Below are positions 37,001 to 44,972 of a DNA stretch of 64,000 nt, piece after piece. The notes beneath the pieces were generated by a model. The model searched no databases. It saw only the letters and a program-made list of their open reading frames with translations, and was not told the DNA's origin. Numbering within the stretch: the stretch's first letter is position 1; each line of letters opens with the position of its first letter. A program made the position numbers and the translations under genes. The stretch is taken from contig NZ_JAGEOK010000019.1 of assembly GCF_017573545.1 (NCBI RefSeq), positions 62,001 to 126,000 on the forward strand. The letters run 5' to 3'. This DNA comes from Actinomadura nitritigenes. Its GTDB lineage: Bacteria > Actinomycetota > Actinomycetes > Streptosporangiales > Streptosporangiaceae.

Positions 37001-37255
37001 ATCGGCGGCATGGGCCTGGAGGGCGCCGTCCGGCTCGGGTACCGCAAGGAGCTCGCGGCGGCCGAGGACCCGAAGGCGCTGTTCGAGACGATGGTCGCCG
37101 CCGCCTACGAGCACGGCAGGGCGCTCAACGCCGCCACCGTGTTCGAACTCGACGACGTGATCGACCCGGCCGGCACCCGCCGGATCGTCACCACGGCGTT
37201 CGCGTCCGCACCGCCCACCGCGGACCGGCCGCGGCGCTGGGTGGACACCTGGTGA
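34028..37255 (+). CDS. Single-chain biotin-dependent acyl-CoA carboxylase (BC-BCCP-CT)
   Basis: Very long protein (1075 aa). Residues 1-445 are biotin carboxylase (ILVANRGEIALRI, ATP-grasp GGGGRGMR, EANPRLQVEHTVTEEVTG). Near 515 is the biotin site AMKMEH. Residues about 570-1075 carry both halves of carboxyltransferase (YDYMVLAGTQGHHNHRKTD, then FAGNAALLGCCDVIIATRDA and GGFKAPLATVAWPTGEIGGM). Most actinobacterial ACC/PCC enzymes split these into AccA and AccB/PccB; one-polypeptide forms are known for long-chain acyl-CoA carboxylases of mycobacteria. The acyl substrate is not evident. GTG 34028 is used. Its 3' end overlaps the convergent ABC ATPase by 68 bp. Confidence 0.9.
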   Translation: MRRGRVGGILVANRGEIALRIVRAAAELGLRTAAVHTRDDAGSPHTRRADEVRALPGEGVAGYLDADALIAAAKDAGVTAVHPGYGFLSENAAFAARCAAAGLTFVGPRPELLELFGDKTRSRALAREAGVPVTPGTPGPVTPAEAEAFAREHGPVMLKALAGGGGRGMRVVAGPGDMAEAYERCRSEALASFGNGDLYAEKHVPRARHIEVQIAGDGSGTVTHLWERDCSVQRRNQKLVEIAPAPALPPRLRDALLGAAVRMAAHVRYESLGTFEFLVSGEEFWFLEANPRLQVEHTVTEEVTGVDLVKAQIRLALGEDLAGVGLAAPPPAHGCAVQVRVNTETIDPDGTPRPHAGTLAAFTPPTGPGVRVDTYGHPGYRTSLRYDPLLAKVVARAEDLPSAAARAHGALGEFEIAGVATSIPLLQGVLRHPEFTAGGVPTSFLADHLPELLRSEHHRFYVPAPEEAAAPVAAVPDAPPGTVAVAAPMQGTVVSMEAAEGDLVRAGAPVLILEAMKMEHVVRAEEAGVVRALAAAPGTTVAAGAPLLFLEPAEAGGRHTDDEAEADLDAIRADLAETIRRHEIGLDAARPDAVAKRHARGHRTARANIEDLCDPGTFVEYGALAIAAQRQRRSLDDLIERTPADGMVCGLGDVNGAQAVVMSYDYMVLAGTQGHHNHRKTDRMLDLARRRRLPVVLFAEGGGGRPGDTDTSMVSGLDVTTFHAMGRLSGAVPSVGIASGRCFAGNAALLGCCDVIIATRDANIGMGGPAMIEGGGLGVFAPEEIGPVADQEPNGVVDIVVEDEAEAVGAARRYLSYFQGPADEWTCDDQRLLRHVIPENRLRAYDVRRVIGHLADTGSVLELRRAFGVGIITALVRIEGRPMGLIANDPAHLGGAIDRDAADKAARFLQLCDAHGLPVVSLCDTPGFMVGPDAERTATVRHFGRMFVIGANLSVPLVTVVLRKGYGLGAQAMAGGGFKAPLATVAWPTGEIGGMGLEGAVRLGYRKELAAAEDPKALFETMVAAAYEHGRALNAATVFELDDVIDPAGTRRIVTTAFASAPPTADRPRRWVDTW

Positions 37256-38036
37256 CCGGGGCCGGTCCCGCCAGGTAGGCGGCCCGGACGCACGGATCGG
37301 CACGGACCTCGGCGGGCGGGCCGGCCGCGATCACCCGGCCGCCGTCCAGCACGTGCAGGACGTCGCACACGCCGAGCACCGGCTCCAGGTCGCGCTCGGC
37401 GACCAGCACCGCGACGCCCTCGGCGGCGAGGTCGCGCAGCAGCACCTCCAGCGCCCTGGCACGGCGCTCCGGCAGGTCCGCCCACGGCTCGTCCAGCAGC
37501 AGCACGGCGGGCTCGGCGGCCAGCGCGCGCGCCAGCCCGGTCAGGCGCGCCACGCCCGGCGGCACGTCCCGCTCCGGCAGGTCGGCGAACTCGGTGATGC
37601 CCACGCGGGCGAGCAGCTCGTCGGCCCGGTCGCCCGCCTCGCCGCGCGCGCGGCGGCGGCGCGCCCACCGGTCCCGAGCCGTCCGGCCGCCGTGGTCGCG
37701 CAGGGCCGCATGCCTGCGCGCCGCGGCGCGGACGCTCTCGCGGACGGTCCGCGACCGCCACCGGCCCGGCTCACGGGACGTCCTGGCGATCCCGCGCCGC
37801 GCGCGCTCTCGCGCGGCGATGCCCGTCAGGTCGGCGTCGCCCAGATGGACGGTGCCCTCGGCGGGCCGGCGCAGGCCGGCGATGACGTCGCACAGCGTCG
37901 TGCGGCCCGCGCCGTCCGGCCCGACGAGCCCGGCGACCGTGCCGGGCGGGACCGTCAGCGCGGCGCCCCGGACGGCGGTGACGCCGCCGACCCGCACCGT
38001 GACGTCCGCGACCCGCAGTCCCTGAGCGGTCGACAT
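37188..38036 (-). CDS. Orphan ABC ATPase of the LivG type with degenerate catalytic motifs
   Basis: Protein of 282 aa with the general LivG/branched-chain amino-acid ATPase fold, but every catalytic motif is altered. Walker A is GPDGAGRTT (Lys replaced by Arg), the signature LSGGQ region reads VPPGVARLTGLARAL, and the switch histidine is Arg in VLVAERDLEPV; Walker B LLLDEPWAD remains. No permease or binding-protein gene is near. It could be a pseudogene in the making, a regulatory ATP-binding protein, or a tolerant half of a heterodimer. ATG 38036 is chosen because the frame beyond contains the CRP-like promoter site. Confidence 0.78.
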   Translation of the reverse strand: MSTAQGLRVADVTVRVGGVTAVRGAALTVPPGTVAGLVGPDGAGRTTLCDVIAGLRRPAEGTVHLGDADLTGIAARERARRGIARTSREPGRWRSRTVRESVRAAARRHAALRDHGGRTARDRWARRRRARGEAGDRADELLARVGITEFADLPERDVPPGVARLTGLARALAAEPAVLLLDEPWADLPERRARALEVLLRDLAAEGVAVLVAERDLEPVLGVCDVLHVLDGGRVIAAGPPAEVRADPCVRAAYLAGPAPVTRCPPSAAAGPRWAVRTRTPW

Positions 38037-38087
38037 CGGCGCCTCCCCGGCCGGTCCGGTGCCCGGCGGTCCGCAGCGCGGGCCTTG

Positions 38088-38103
38088 TGTGATGTGGATC
38101 ACT
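38088..38103. promoter_or_regulatory. CRP-like site TGTGA-N6-TCACT
   Basis: Matches the actinobacterial CRP/FNR-family consensus TGTGA-N6-TCACA at 9 of the 10 fixed positions. It sits 52 bp before the ABC ATPase start and 92 bp before the oxidoreductase start, so it can serve either divergent gene. Confidence 0.55.
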
Positions 38104-38194
38104 GACGGATCATCACCCTACTGAGGCGTGCGCGCGCGGGCAACGGGTGCGCGCGGCCAACCGATGCGCGTGCCGGCGACGGGCGGAGGACGTC

Positions 38195-39553
38195 ATGGCG
38201 GACTGGAGGACGCGGAGCCTGTGGCTGTCGCGCAAGCCCTACGAGCCCGCGCCGCCGCTCGACGGCGACCTGGACGTGGACGTCGTCATCGTGGGCGGCG
38301 GCTTCACCGGCCTGTGGACCGCGATCCACCTCAAGCACGCCGACCCGTCCGTGGACGTCGCCGTGCTGGAGCAGCGCGTGGCGGGGTACGGCGCGTCGGG
38401 TCGGAACGGCGGCTTCGCCATGACGATGGTGGGCCGCAACCTCCACGACCTGGTCCGCAAGGCGGGCCCGGCGCGTGCGCGCGCCACCCGGCTGGCGATG
38501 CGGAGCACCCTGCGCGAGATCGCCGCGTTCGTCCGCGACGAGGGCATCGACGCCGACCTCACCCGACCCGGCCTGCTGACGGTCTCGAACGGGCCCGAGC
38601 AGGACGAGCGGATCCGCCAGGACCTGGAGGCGTCCCAGCGGCTCGGCCTGGACGACCTCCGCTACCTCAGCGGCCCCGAATGCCGCGCGCTGGTGGCCGG
38701 CGACCGGATCCGGTGCGGGCACTTCGAGGAGGACGCGCTGCTCGTGGACCCCGCCGCGCTCACCCGCGGCCTGCGCGACGCCGCCGTCCGCCTCGGCGTG
38801 CGGGTCTTCGAGTCGACGCCCGTGCACAGCCTCGCCCTGCCCCGCACGCACGTCCTGGCCCGCACGCCCGGCGGCGACGTCAGGGCGGACCGGGCGCTGC
38901 TGGCCACCAACGCCTACGCGCACGCGGTGCCCGCGCTGCGGCGCTGGCTGTTCACCATCGTCGCCTCGATCGTCGTGACCGAGCCGCTGACCGGCGAGCA
39001 GTGGAAGCGGGTCGGCTGGGAGGGCGGCGCGGGCGTCGAGGACAAGCGGATCATGCCGCACTTCCACCGGCCGACCCCCGACGGCCGGATCCTGTGGGGC
39101 GGCCGCGACGCGCCGTTCGCGCCCGGCGGCCCCGACCCGCGCCAGGACCGGTCGCCGCTGGTGTTCCGGCGGCTGGAGGAGACGTTCCGGTGGACGTTCC
39201 CGCAGCTGGGCGACGTGCGGATCGACCGCGGCTGGTGCGGTCCCGTCGCCGGCACCGTCAACTGCTTCGCGCACGCCGGGCGGCTCGGCCGCGGGCGGCG
39301 CGTCGTCTACGCGCTCGGGTACGCCGGCCACGGCGTCGGCCCGAGCCACCTGACCGCGAAGATCGCCCGCGACCTGCTGCTCGACCGCGACGGCGGGCTG
39401 CTCGACCTGCCGATGGCCGCCAAGCGGCCCGTGCCGCTGCCGCCGGGCCCGCTGCGCGCGCTCGTCCTCAACGGCTCGCAGCGCGTCCTGCAGCGCGCCG
39501 ACGACGGCGACCGCGGCCCGCTGACCGGGCTCGCCCTGCGCTTCCTGGAGTGA
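38195..39553 (+). CDS. FAD-dependent amine/amino-acid oxidoreductase (DAO family)
   Basis: Enzyme of 452 aa. The dinucleotide fold VDVVIVGGGFTGLWTAIHLK (around residue 30) and YGASGRNGGFAMTM are typical of gamma-glutamylputrescine oxidase and related DAO-fold proteins; YAGHGVGPSHLTAKIARDLL is the C-terminal FAD contact. The substrate is likely an amine or N-methyl amino acid. GGCGGAGGA before ATG 38195 supports the start. Divergent from the ABC ATPase, with a CRP-like site between. Confidence 0.87.
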   Translation: MADWRTRSLWLSRKPYEPAPPLDGDLDVDVVIVGGGFTGLWTAIHLKHADPSVDVAVLEQRVAGYGASGRNGGFAMTMVGRNLHDLVRKAGPARARATRLAMRSTLREIAAFVRDEGIDADLTRPGLLTVSNGPEQDERIRQDLEASQRLGLDDLRYLSGPECRALVAGDRIRCGHFEEDALLVDPAALTRGLRDAAVRLGVRVFESTPVHSLALPRTHVLARTPGGDVRADRALLATNAYAHAVPALRRWLFTIVASIVVTEPLTGEQWKRVGWEGGAGVEDKRIMPHFHRPTPDGRILWGGRDAPFAPGGPDPRQDRSPLVFRRLEETFRWTFPQLGDVRIDRGWCGPVAGTVNCFAHAGRLGRGRRVVYALGYAGHGVGPSHLTAKIARDLLLDRDGGLLDLPMAAKRPVPLPPGPLRALVLNGSQRVLQRADDGDRGPLTGLALRFLE

Positions 39554-39559
39554 GCCCCG

Positions 39560-40369
39560 TCAGGCCGGCCCGGCGCCGAGCGCCTGGAGCCGCTCGCGGG
39601 TCCACTCCTTGACGCCCGCGATGAACCCCTCGACGTCCGCGGCCTTGCCCGACGCCATCTCGGCGAACCAGTCCGGCACGTACCGCTCGAACCGCCCGTT
39701 CTCGATGACCTCCAGCACCGCCGCGGCGACCTCCCGCGGCGGCAGCGCGTCGGACAGGTCGCTGAGCGGCGGCTCGTTGCCCGGCAGGGAGAACAGGTCG
39801 GTGTCGACCAGCGCCGGCTGGACGATGTGCGCCTGCACGCCCGTCCCGTCCAGGTCGACGGCCATGCTCTCCCAGAACGCGGTCAGCGCCGCCTTCGACG
39901 CGCCGTACGCGGCCTCGTGCGGCGGGCCGAGCCGCGCCGCGACCGACCCGATCGCGACCAGGTGCCCGTGCCCCCGCTCGATCATCCCGGGCAGCAGCGC
40001 GAGCGTCAGCCGCACCGGCGACAGGTAGTTCAGCCGCATCACGTCGTCGTTGTCGGCGGGCGCCATGTCCTGCACGCGCCGCCGCTTCGGCATCGCCGCG
40101 TTGTTGACCAGGACGTCCACGCCGCCGAACTCGGCCTCCACGGCGGCCGCGAGCCCGGCGGCCGCGTCCGGGTCCGCGAGGTCGGCGACCCACATCGCCG
40201 AACCGGGGGAGTGCTCGCGGCAGCGGGCGAGCGTCTTCTCCAGCAGTTCCTCGCGCCGCGCGACCAGCCCGACCCGCGCGCCCGCCTCGGCCAGCGCCTC
40301 CGCGACGACCGCGCCGATGCCGGACGAGGCGCCCGTGACCAACGCCGACCTTCCCGTCAGACTCACCAT
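39560..40369 (-). CDS. Short-chain dehydrogenase/reductase
   Basis: Classical SDR of 269 aa: TGASSGIG cofactor motif near residue 12, NNAAM, catalytic Ser in VAIGSVAARL and YGASK with Tyr and Lys. The C-terminal residues after about 190 contain no membrane segment. Arg residues after the second strand (VARREELLEKTL) suggest NADP preference. ATG 40369 is chosen. It converges on the FAD oxidoreductase with a 6-bp gap. Substrate unknown. Confidence 0.9.
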   Translation of the reverse strand: MVSLTGRSALVTGASSGIGAVVAEALAEAGARVGLVARREELLEKTLARCREHSPGSAMWVADLADPDAAAGLAAAVEAEFGGVDVLVNNAAMPKRRRVQDMAPADNDDVMRLNYLSPVRLTLALLPGMIERGHGHLVAIGSVAARLGPPHEAAYGASKAALTAFWESMAVDLDGTGVQAHIVQPALVDTDLFSLPGNEPPLSDLSDALPPREVAAAVLEVIENGRFERYVPDWFAEMASGKAADVEGFIAGVKEWTRERLQALGAGPA

Positions 40370-40474
40370 GGCGCCAACGTCACACACGGCCGCGCCGCGC
40401 GGCAAGGCGCACCGCCGTCGCGCGGCGAAAGGGACACCGGCATCGCGCGGCGGAACTGCCCGCCGGCGGGGCGC

Positions 40475-41167
40475 TCAGATCCAGCCCTCCAGCGACGCCA
40501 TGAAGCCGTCGAGGTCGTCGCGGTGCACGCAGTGGCCGGTGCCCTCGACCCGCGTCACCGCGAACCCCTTCGCGCGCAGGTCGGCGGCGAGATCGTCCGG
40601 CACCAGCCGCCGGTCGCCCGCGGCCTGCACCAGCGACGGCACGACGGGGCGGTCCGGGACCAGGTCGACCGGCTCGTGCAGCCACGCGGCCGCGCCGACG
40701 TCCCACCGCGCGTACCCGTCCAGCTCGGCGGCGATGTCCTCGTCCGCCCATCTAGGGCACATTGTCCGGATCTGCTCCGCCGTGGCCTGCTTGGTGAACG
40801 CGGCGAGCCCCTCAGGGTCCGCGCCTACGTCGCCGCCGATCCTCCACGCCGGGTCGCTGTAGACGGCCTTGGCGGGACGCAGGTCCGCGGCGGCCAGGGA
40901 GAGCGACAGCGCGCCGAGGGAGTGTCCGATGGCGACGTCCGCTCCGGTGGGGAGGGACTCCACCAGGTCGGCCGCGAACAGTTCGGGGGAGTACTCCGCG
41001 GCGTGCGGGCTCTCCCCGTGGCCGCGCAGGTCCGGCATGAGGACCCGGTAGCCGCGCGCGGCGAGCAGCGGCGCGACGCGGCACCAGGTGCCGGCCGACG
41101 CCATGACGCCGTGGATCAGCAGGGCGGTCCTGTCGCCGCCGCCGGTCTCGTGGACCTTCAGCTTCAC
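40475..41167 (-). CDS. Alpha/beta fold hydrolase
   Basis: Hydrolase of 230 aa with LLIHGVMASAGTWCRVAPLL (oxyanion loop), nucleophile elbow GHSLGALSL, a late Asp region and catalytic His in EGTGHCVHRDD. GTG 41167 is preferred since AAGGGAG lies five bases upstream. It is divergent from the HelD-like gene (228 bp apart) and follows no obvious operon partner, though the SDR is 105 bp downstream on the same strand. Confidence 0.87.
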   Translation of the reverse strand: MKLKVHETGGGDRTALLIHGVMASAGTWCRVAPLLAARGYRVLMPDLRGHGESPHAAEYSPELFAADLVESLPTGADVAIGHSLGALSLSLAAADLRPAKAVYSDPAWRIGGDVGADPEGLAAFTKQATAEQIRTMCPRWADEDIAAELDGYARWDVGAAAWLHEPVDLVPDRPVVPSLVQAAGDRRLVPDDLAADLRAKGFAVTRVEGTGHCVHRDDLDGFMASLEGWI

Positions 41168-41395
41168 GGGGGCTCCCTTCCGGAGAGGACGGCGGACGCT
41201 CCTGACCGGCGGGAGCGAGGGCACCGCAGCGACGATGCGGGGCGCGGGGCGACCGGATCGTTCATGCCTACGAATCCTGCATATTCTCCCCTACGGGCCC
41301 GCGTCGAAAAGGGGCCGCGCGCGTCGTCCTGACGTCGGTAAGGTGGTGGGTTTCGCCGCCACGCGTCCACCCCTCACCTCAGGAGGTCCTCCGGC

Positions 41396-43399
41396 ATGCC
41401 CGCCGAACCGTCGATCCTCGCCGCCGAGCGCGCCCACCTGGCCGAGTCCCGCGCCGCGCTACGCCGGATGCGCGAGCACGCGGAAGGCCTGTCCGCCGAC
41501 GTCGCCGCGGACTGGGTGTCCAAGCAGTTCCTGGAGTCGCTGCTCGACCAGCGGGTCGCGGCGCTCGCCGACCACCCCGACACCCCGCTGTTCTTCGGGC
41601 GCATGGACCGCGACGGCGACGACGGCCCCGACCTGCCCGCCGTCATGTACGTCGGGCGGCGGCACGTCCACGACGGCGACGAGGGCCGCCCGCTGGTGCT
41701 GGACTGGCGCGCCCCGGTGTCGCGGGCGTTCTACCAGGCGGGCCCGGCCGAGCCGATGGGCTGGCGGCTGCGGCGCCGCTTCGGCTTCCAGGGCGGCGAG
41801 CTGACCGCCTTCGAGGACGAGCCCCTCGACGGCGGCGCGGAGCCCGGCCCCTCCCGGATCCTGACCGAGGAGATCGAGCGGCCCCGCACCGGCCCGATGC
41901 GCGACATCGTCGCGACCATCCAGCCGGAGCAGGACGTGATCGTCCGCGCCGACCTCCCCCGCACCGTCTGCGTGCAGGGCGCCCCCGGCACCGGGAAGAC
42001 CGCGGTGGGCCTGCACCGCGCCGCCTACCTGCTGTTCACCCACCGCGAGCGGCTGTCGCGGTCCGGGGTGCTGATCGTCGGCCCGAACCGCGCGTTCCTC
42101 GCCTACATCGCGGCGGTGCTGCCCGCGCTCGGCGAGGTCAGGGTCGAGCAGGCGACCATCGACGACCTGCTCGGCGAGCCGCTGGGGGAGGAGCCCGCGG
42201 CGGTGTCGGCCGCCAAGGGCGAGGCGCGGATGGCCGGCGTCCTGCGCAGGGCGCTGTGGCTGCACGTCCGCAAGCCGGAGGAGGGCCTCGTCGTCACCCG
42301 CGGCGTCGCCCGCTACCGGCTCGCCGACCACGAGGTCCGGGAGATCGCGGCCGCGCTGCGCGGCACCACCCGCTACGGCAGCGGCCGCGCCGCGTTCGCG
42401 CAGCGGCTCGCGCACCAGATCCTCGTCCGGATGGAGCAGCGCGGCGAGGCCCCCGACGACCGCGTCCAGGACCAGGTGGCGCGCAGCAGGCCGGTCAAGC
42501 AGCTGCTCGACCAGGTGTGGCCCAAGGTCTCGCCCGAGCAGGTCCTCTACCGGCTGCTGTCGGACGCCGGCTTCCTGAGCGCCGCGGCCAAGGGCGTCCT
42601 CGACGCCGAGGAGCAGGCCGCGCTGCTGTGGGAGAGGCCCGCCCGGTCGCACCGCTCGGTGAAGTGGACCGCCGCCGACCGCGCGCTCCTGGACGAGCTG
42701 GCCGACCTCATCGAGCGCACCGCCTCGCTCGGGCACCTGGTCGTGGACGAGGCGCAGGACCTGTCGGCGATGCAGCTGCGCGCCCTCGGCCGCCGCTGCG
42801 GCACCGGGTCGGCGACCGTCCTCGGCGACCTCGCCCAGGGGACGACGGCGTGGTCGGCGCGGTCGTGGAAGGAGGTCCTGACCCATCTCGGGCAGGACGG
42901 CGAGGTCACCGAGCTGACCCTCGGCTTCCGCGTGCCCGGCACCGTTCTCGACTACGCCGCCCGGCTGCTCCCGCACGTCGCGCCCGAGCTGGAGAGGCCG
43001 CGGTCCCTGCGCGCCGGCGCCGGCGCGCTGGACGTGCGGCGCGTGCCCGACGTGGTGGCCGCGGCGGTGGACGCCGCGCGGGAGGCCCTCGCCCGGGCGG
43101 GCTCGATCGGGCTGATCGTGCCGGACGCGCTCGCGGACGCGCACGCGGCGGCGCTGGCGGAGGCCGGGCTGGACGCCTCGCTGCTCGGGCCGGAGTCCGA
43201 CGGCGCCGCGCGGCTGCTCGTCGTCCCGGCGACGCTGGCCAAGGGCCTGGAGTACGACCACGTGATCGTCGCCGAGCCCGCCGCGATCGCCGCCGCCGAG
43301 GCGCGCGGCCTGGCCCGGCTGTACGTCGTGCTGACCCGCGCGGTGACCTCGCTGACGGTCCTGCACCGCGACGACCTGCCCGCCGAGCTGGCCTCCTGA
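41396..43399 (+). CDS. HelD/HelR-like SF1 helicase, RNA polymerase recycling factor
   Basis: Protein of 667 aa. The N-terminal arm (residues 1-75) is coiled-coil-like, then UvrD-type ATPase motifs: GAPGTGKTAVGLHRAAYLLF (Walker A, near 196), VVDEAQDLSAMQ (Walker B, near 449), TLGFRVPGTV, VVPATLAKGLEYDHVIV and YVVLTRAVTSL. This layout and length match actinobacterial class II HelD proteins that dislodge stalled RNA polymerase and, as HelR, give rifamycin tolerance. RBS AGGAGG before ATG 41396. I see no clear rifamycin-associated palindrome upstream. The DNA glycosylase gene follows after 61 bp and may be cotranscribed. Confidence 0.9.
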   Translation: MPAEPSILAAERAHLAESRAALRRMREHAEGLSADVAADWVSKQFLESLLDQRVAALADHPDTPLFFGRMDRDGDDGPDLPAVMYVGRRHVHDGDEGRPLVLDWRAPVSRAFYQAGPAEPMGWRLRRRFGFQGGELTAFEDEPLDGGAEPGPSRILTEEIERPRTGPMRDIVATIQPEQDVIVRADLPRTVCVQGAPGTGKTAVGLHRAAYLLFTHRERLSRSGVLIVGPNRAFLAYIAAVLPALGEVRVEQATIDDLLGEPLGEEPAAVSAAKGEARMAGVLRRALWLHVRKPEEGLVVTRGVARYRLADHEVREIAAALRGTTRYGSGRAAFAQRLAHQILVRMEQRGEAPDDRVQDQVARSRPVKQLLDQVWPKVSPEQVLYRLLSDAGFLSAAAKGVLDAEEQAALLWERPARSHRSVKWTAADRALLDELADLIERTASLGHLVVDEAQDLSAMQLRALGRRCGTGSATVLGDLAQGTTAWSARSWKEVLTHLGQDGEVTELTLGFRVPGTVLDYAARLLPHVAPELERPRSLRAGAGALDVRRVPDVVAAAVDAAREALARAGSIGLIVPDALADAHAAALAEAGLDASLLGPESDGAARLLVVPATLAKGLEYDHVIVAEPAAIAAAEARGLARLYVVLTRAVTSLTVLHRDDLPAELAS

Positions 43400-43460
43400 C
43401 GCCGCCGTCACACGCCCCGCATCCCGCTCCCGCCCACCGCCCTCGCCGAGGAGACCGGCC

Positions 43461-44354
43461 ATGACCGTCCCGCCCCTGTTCACCGAGACCGTGGAGCTGC
43501 CCGCGGCGCCGCCGTTCGACCTGGGCGCCGCGCTCCGCTTCCTGTGCGGTTTCGCGCCCACCGCCGGCGAGCAGGCGATCGACGGCGGAACCCTCACCAA
43601 GGCGCTGCGCGCCGCCGGCCGGACGGTCGCCGCGAGGGTCGTCCAGGCGGGCGACGGCGTGCGCGCGACCCTGCACGCCGCCGAGCCGCTCACCGAGGAC
43701 GTCGTCCGCGCCGCCGCCGACCGCATCGCGTTCCACCTCAGCCTCGGCGACGACCTCACCGGCTTCTACGCGATCGGCCGGGAGGATCCCGCCTTCGCGC
43801 CCGTCCTCGACCGGCTGTACGGCTACCACCAGGTGAAGTTCCCGACGCCGCTGGAGAACCTCGTGTGGGCGATCCTGTCGCAGCGCGCGCCGCAGTCCGT
43901 CGCCGCGCGGGGCAAGCACGCCCTGCGCGACGAGTTCGGCGACCGGATCACCGTGGACGGCGCCGAGTACGTCGCGTTCCCCGACGTCGACCAGCTCGTC
44001 ACGCTGTCCGAGGGCCGGATCGCCGAGCTCGTCGGCAACCAGCGCAAGGGCCGCTACCTGCACGGCGCGCTGCACGCCTGGCACGGGACGGACGAGGACT
44101 TCCTCCGCACCGGCCCGTACGGCGAGGTCAAGGAGTTCCTGCTGTCGCTGCCCGGTGTCGGCGCCTGGTCGGCGAACTTCGTCCTCATCCGGGGCCTCGG
44201 CAGGATGGAGGAGACGCCGCTGGAGAAGGCGCTGCGCGGCGCCGCGTCGCGCGCCTACGGGCGGCCGCTGTCGGACGCCGATCTGCAGCGGATCGCCGAG
44301 GGCTACGGGCCGTGGCAGGGGTACTGGGCGCACTACCTCCGCGCGGCCACCTGA
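43461..44354 (+). CDS. HhH-GPD DNA glycosylase-like protein (AlkA-type)
   Basis: Protein of 297 aa. The helix-hairpin-helix LPGVGAWSANFVLIRGLG (near 230) and the flanking segments ENLVWAILSQRAPQSVAARG and YHQVKFPTPLENL resemble DNA-3-methyladenine glycosylase II. After the HhH the family normally has a catalytic Asp (as in PTDLG); here the aligned segment is MEETPLEKALRG, so the Asp seems replaced by Glu. It may have altered activity. It follows the HelD-like gene, an arrangement consistent with a transcription-stress and DNA-repair unit. 22-bp overlap with the convergent TetR gene. Confidence 0.82.
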   Translation: MTVPPLFTETVELPAAPPFDLGAALRFLCGFAPTAGEQAIDGGTLTKALRAAGRTVAARVVQAGDGVRATLHAAEPLTEDVVRAAADRIAFHLSLGDDLTGFYAIGREDPAFAPVLDRLYGYHQVKFPTPLENLVWAILSQRAPQSVAARGKHALRDEFGDRITVDGAEYVAFPDVDQLVTLSEGRIAELVGNQRKGRYLHGALHAWHGTDEDFLRTGPYGEVKEFLLSLPGVGAWSANFVLIRGLGRMEETPLEKALRGAASRAYGRPLSDADLQRIAEGYGPWQGYWAHYLRAAT

Positions 44355-44932
44355 TCCGTCTCTCCGCCCCGCGGGCGCAGGCCGTCGAAGGCGATCCGGA
44401 GGACGTCGTCGCTGCCGCCGGCCCGCCCGGCGGCGAAGGAGATCCCCGCGAGCAGCGCGGTGACCTCGTTCGGCCCGATGTCCGCGCGGACGGCCCCGGC
44501 CCGCTGGGCCCGCTCCAGCAGGGCGCCGATCGCGTCCTTCACGTCCGGTCCGGTGCGTCCGGTGGCGGCGCGGGCGTCGACGCCGGCCTCGGCCAGCGCC
44601 TCGGTGAGGGCCTGCTTGGTCGTCGCCTGGGAGACCACCCGGGCGAAGAAGCCGAAGAACGCCTCGCCGGGGTCGGCGGCCGACGCCAGCTCCCGCGCCT
44701 CGCCGGCCAGCCGGTCCAGCAGCGCGACGAGCACGGCCTCCAGCAGCGACTCCTTGGTGGGGAAGTGCCGGAAGACCGTGCCGATCCCGACTCCGGCGCG
44801 GCGCGCGACCTCCTCGGTCGAGGCGGACGTGCCCTGCGCGGCGAACACGTCCTCGGCCGCGGCCAGGACCTTGGCGCGGTTGCGCAGGGCGTCGGCGCGC
44901 AGCGGCTTCCCGGACGAGGTCGTCGTCATCAC
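44333..44932 (-). CDS. TetR-family transcriptional regulator
   Basis: Regulator of 199 aa; HTH STEEVARRAGVGIGTVFRHF (about residues 37-56) with FPTKESLLEAVL is the TetR pattern of the KstR/SbtR-like group. Divergent from the SnoaL pair with an 80-bp gap that carries a good promoter and two matching inverted repeats, so it most likely represses that operon and itself. Confidence 0.88.
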   Translation of the reverse strand: MMTTTSSGKPLRADALRNRAKVLAAAEDVFAAQGTSASTEEVARRAGVGIGTVFRHFPTKESLLEAVLVALLDRLAGEARELASAADPGEAFFGFFARVVSQATTKQALTEALAEAGVDARAATGRTGPDVKDAIGALLERAQRAGAVRADIGPNEVTALLAGISFAAGRAGGSDDVLRIAFDGLRPRGGETDQVAARR

Positions 44933-44942
44933 GGCCTTCCCG

Positions 44943-44972
44943 TTGACAAGTGGAGTGCAGGCTCCGTATTTT
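44943..44972 (+). promoter_or_regulatory. Promoter of the SnoaL-like operon
   Basis: TTGACA at 44943-44948 and TATTTT at 44967-44972 with an 18-base spacer, 41 bp before the start codon at 45013. The first of two GGAG-N6-CTCC repeats lies inside the spacer, so a bound repressor would block RNA polymerase. Confidence 0.55.

Noticed and set aside
33860..37303. Open frame of 1147 codons on the minus strand opposite the carboxylase gene
   Set aside because: Composition is Arg/Gly/Asp-rich low complexity with no domain, and the plus-strand frame encodes an intact multi-domain carboxylase. High-GC third-position bias opens such antisense frames.
34028..38036. Carboxylase and ABC ATPase considered as part of a polyketide or lipid gene cluster
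   Set aside because: No ketosynthase, acyltransferase domain, carrier protein or NRPS module occurs anywhere in the window.
41168..41395. Possible rifamycin-associated element upstream of the HelD-like gene
   Set aside because: I looked for the GGGGCTTGCGGCAAG-type palindrome linked to helR in some actinomycetes and found nothing close in the 228-bp gap.
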